DNA from: Bacillota bacterium
GTDB taxonomy: Bacteria; Bacillota; UBA4882; UBA10575
Length of the DNA stretch: 6,462 bases
NCBI GenBank assembly: GCA_012512605.1
Contig: JAAZDX010000057.1
Span: 1 to 6,462, forward strand
Direction: 5' to 3'
Shown here: piece after piece, positions 4,861 to 6,462 of the stretch
Layout of the letters: each line of letters opens with the position of its first letter
Position numbering within the stretch: the first letter of the stretch is position 1
Program-made: the position numbers and the translations under genes
The notes under the pieces: generated by a model
Databases searched by the model: none
The model's input: the letters and a program-made list of their open reading frames with translations, nothing else
Told to the model about the DNA's origin: nothing

Positions 4861-5763
4861 CTAGTAATTCCGAATAATCAATTCATTGATGGTGCCCCGT
4901 TTGTGGGCGTCGCTGTTTATGAAACGGTTGGCGGGCACCCGCTCGATCTTGAAGCCTTGGTATAGGGTTTCAAAGAAATGGTCGGTGGCGTCTTCGTTTT
5001 TAGGATCGGAGTTGCTGAGCATCAGGAATGCTTCTTTCCGGTCCATTTCTTTGTAAAAGGCGGCCAGTCTTTTTTGGTCCTGGTCGGAGAAGCCGTGGCG
5101 GAAGTAGGCGGTGAAGTTGGCGGTGGCGTTTAACGGCCGGTAGGGTGGGTCCAGATAGACAAAACTACCTTTAGTGACAAACTCCTTGGCTTTTTCAAAG
5201 TCCCCCCAGATCAGTTGGGTGTCCTGTAAAGCATGGTGGATCTCCTTTAGATTCTCCGGATCGTAGAAGCGGGGGTTCTTATAACGGCCGTACGGCACAT
5301 TAAACTCGCCCTTTCTGTTCAGGCGGTATAACCCGTTATAACAAGTTTTATTTAAGAAAATCAGCAGACAGGCCCGTTCAATCCAGGTCTGGTTGAAAGT
5401 TTGGCGATCCAACGACTGCCGCTGCTGGTTGAAGCGGGCGCGGATTTCGTAATAAAAGGACCGGCGTTCTTCCTTGCTTTTTTGCGTATACTCAGCGGAG
5501 ATTTTGGCCAGTTGCGTGATCAGTTCGCGGTGTTGTTGCTGTAACACTTTATAACAGAGGATCAGATCGGGGTTGATGTCTAACAAGTAGGCCTGTCCGA
5601 TTTGGTAATGGGTTTTTAAATAAAAAAACATCGCCCCGCCGCCGACAAAGGGTTCGATATAGCGGGGGATATATTTGGATTCTTTGATTGGGTCCGGTAA
5701 GCGTGCGGCAAAAGCCTTCAGCAATTGGCTTTTACCGCCCGCCCATTTTAAGAAGGGGCGCAT
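4861..5763 (-). CDS. DNA adenine-N6 methyltransferase, D12 class (Dam/DpnM-like)
   Basis: A complete 300-residue methyltransferase predicted to transfer a methyl group from S-adenosylmethionine to adenine N6 in a short DNA site. Motif X is FLKWAGGK (4-11) at the very N-terminus. Motif I is IEPFVGGGAMFF (36-47), and the acidic LDINPDLI (61-68) follows. LNKTCYNGLYRLNRKGEFNVP (137-157) is the family's typical DNA-contact stretch. The catalytic motif IV is YLDPPY (203-208), followed by SNSDP (250-254). This order (X, I, recognition region, IV) is the D12 or alpha class, whose members Dam and DpnM modify GATC; the actual target here is unknown. ATG 5763 has GGAG 10 bases upstream. The DUF4928-like gene lies upstream on the same strand with a 97-base gap. 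Base composition is closer to the sucrose genes than to that AT-rich neighbour. Confidence 0.92.
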   Translation of the reverse strand: MRPFLKWAGGKSQLLKAFAARLPDPIKESKYIPRYIEPFVGGGAMFFYLKTHYQIGQAYLLDINPDLILCYKVLQQQHRELITQLAKISAEYTQKSKEERRSFYYEIRARFNQQRQSLDRQTFNQTWIERACLLIFLNKTCYNGLYRLNRKGEFNVPYGRYKNPRFYDPENLKEIHHALQDTQLIWGDFEKAKEFVTKGSFVYLDPPYRPLNATANFTAYFRHGFSDQDQKRLAAFYKEMDRKEAFLMLSNSDPKNEDATDHFFETLYQGFKIERVPANRFINSDAHKRGTINELIIRNY

Positions 5764-5816
5764 CCGATTTCAGCTCCATCACCATTCTGTCAGTAACTTC
5801 TATTTCGATGGTCGTG

Positions 5817-5842
5817 ATTATAATCCTATAAACTAGGGATTA
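5817..5842 (-). promoter_or_regulatory. Candidate methyltransferase promoter with a palindrome
   Basis: On the minus strand, TATAAT (complement of 5817-5822) lies about 55 bases before the methyltransferase start. No good -35 is visible. An imperfect palindrome (5821-5842; TAATCC and GGATTA arms, extended inward by TA and TA with one bulged base) overlaps its upstream edge. It may be an operator or simply AT-rich sequence. Confidence 0.35.
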
Positions 5843-5862
5843 ACATGAGATATAATATACCA

Positions 5863-6375
5863 TTATTTAATTAAGTTTTTTGGTATATTGATTAATAAAG
5901 ACTTATCTAATTCAGCCTGTTCTACTCTCAAATTATACGTGTTGATTAAATTACGGAATCCTTTCACTAACTCTTTTCCATTAAAAAATGATAATTCCTC
6001 AATGTTTTGTCCGACAAAAGACTCAATTGACTCTACGGCAATTTTTCCTGGAGCTTTATTCTCGGCGTTATAACGAGCACCAGACAGTTCACGTTCGGGA
6101 ACAAGAAGGTAAACTCTATACCCATCTTCCAAATTTTTAATGCATTTATCGAAGACAGGGGGCATTGGTGCAACAGTAACATGAAATACAGTGCTTCCAA
6201 CAAAGAAATCGCCGGGTCTTCCCAATTGGTCGTCTGCAGTACTGTAAGATTCATTACTTATTGTTTCGGTCGGAAATCGCAACTGTAATTTAGCGCCGAC
6301 CAAATGTTGTGCTACAGGTCCTACTTTTCCGGTTTCTCTTGCTATTTGATTAATAGTTTCTTCGTGAACAGACAC
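5863..6375 (-). CDS. DUF4928-like protein, probable C-terminal part of a restriction-related gene
   Basis: A 170-residue ORF that resembles, from memory, the C-terminal half of DUF4928-family proteins, which are encoded beside DNA methyltransferases and are presumed to be restriction endonucleases. Landmarks are GKVGPVAQHLVGAKLQLRFP (16-35), GRPGDFFVG (52-60), VFHVTVAPMP (63-72), GYRVYLLVPERE (85-96) and IAVESIESFVGQNIEEL (112-128). GDF followed by the FHVTV strand could be a nuclease-core acidic motif, but this is only inferred. The start is GTG 6375 with AAGGA 11 bases upstream, preceded two codons earlier by a TAA in frame. Family members are, as I recall, about twice as long, so the N-terminal half is missing or lies in another frame. 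The gene is much more AT-rich than the rest of the window, suggesting separate acquisition. It is probably not active as it stands. Confidence 0.6.
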   Translation of the reverse strand: MSVHEETINQIARETGKVGPVAQHLVGAKLQLRFPTETISNESYSTADDQLGRPGDFFVGSTVFHVTVAPMPPVFDKCIKNLEDGYRVYLLVPERELSGARYNAENKAPGKIAVESIESFVGQNIEELSFFNGKELVKGFRNLINTYNLRVEQAELDKSLLINIPKNLIK

Positions 6376-6394
6376 TTGTTACACCATCCTTCGC

Positions 6395-6460
6395 TTACAT
6401 AGTTGCAAAGGTATTTTTGCTAATAAATTCATTTACTACAGGGTTAAGATAATGTTTTGC
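6395..6460 (-). pseudogene. Possible out-of-frame upstream part of the DUF4928-like gene
   Basis: Reading leftward on the minus strand, one frame is open from the window edge and gives AKHYLNPVVNEFISKNTFATM before TAA (complement of 6395-6397). This frame differs by one base from the GTG-started ORF 20 bases further on. It reads like real protein and could be the N-terminal half of the same gene, separated by a frameshift. It could also be the end of an unrelated upstream gene. The piece is too short to decide. Confidence 0.3.
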
Positions 6461-6462
6461 AA

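Noticed and set aside
5854..5889. Inverted repeat AATATACC / GGTATATT over the end of the DUF4928-like gene as a terminator
   Set aside because: The stem is AT-rich and the loop is 20 bases, with no T run after it on the minus strand.

Overview
The window looks like chromosomal DNA of an endospore-forming, Gram-positive-type bacterium (Bacillota, clostridia or bacilli). Three things suggest this: a Gly-X-Thr collagen-like protein with a C-terminal domain of the spore-surface (BclA/exosporium) type, AAGGAG-type ribosome binding sites, and a consensus vegetative promoter. I cannot name the genus. No tRNA, rRNA, CRISPR array or recognisable insertion sequence is present.

Left part (1-1990), a surface-protein block. 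The 3' end of a collagen-like protein gene is followed by a structured non-coding stretch and a strong intrinsic terminator. Next comes a family-4-type glycosyltransferase (696-1934) with an unusual low-complexity, palindrome-rich 3' tail. A weak terminator follows. The glycosyltransferase may glycosylate the neighbouring collagen-like protein; this is inferred from adjacency only.

Middle part (2050-4831), a sucrose-utilisation locus that appears to have partly decayed. A consensus promoter (TTGACA-18-TATAAT) has a 20-bp LacI-type palindrome over its -35 box. It is followed by small hairpins, a good ribosome binding site and a 16-codon ORF, then about 170 bases with no convincing gene. Then come a PfkB-family fructokinase (2380-3348) and a LacI/ScrR-type repressor (3414-4391). 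Downstream is a second, half-destroyed copy of the operator. After it lie two out-of-frame pieces of a GH13 sucrose phosphorylase, 4503-4592 and about 4589-4831. The N-terminal part and a large central part of that enzyme are missing. The intact genes suggest control of fructose phosphorylation by a sucrose-type repressor, while the sucrose-cleaving enzyme and whatever the orphan promoter once served have been lost.

Right part (4861-6462, minus strand), a DNA modification block. A complete D12-class adenine-N6 DNA methyltransferase lies downstream of a 170-codon protein resembling the C-terminal half of DUF4928-family proteins, which are found beside DNA methyltransferases. The DUF4928-like gene is AT-rich, starts at GTG, and has plausible coding sequence in another frame just upstream. 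It is therefore probably a frameshifted or truncated remnant of a restriction-related gene, and its composition differs from that of the methyltransferase.
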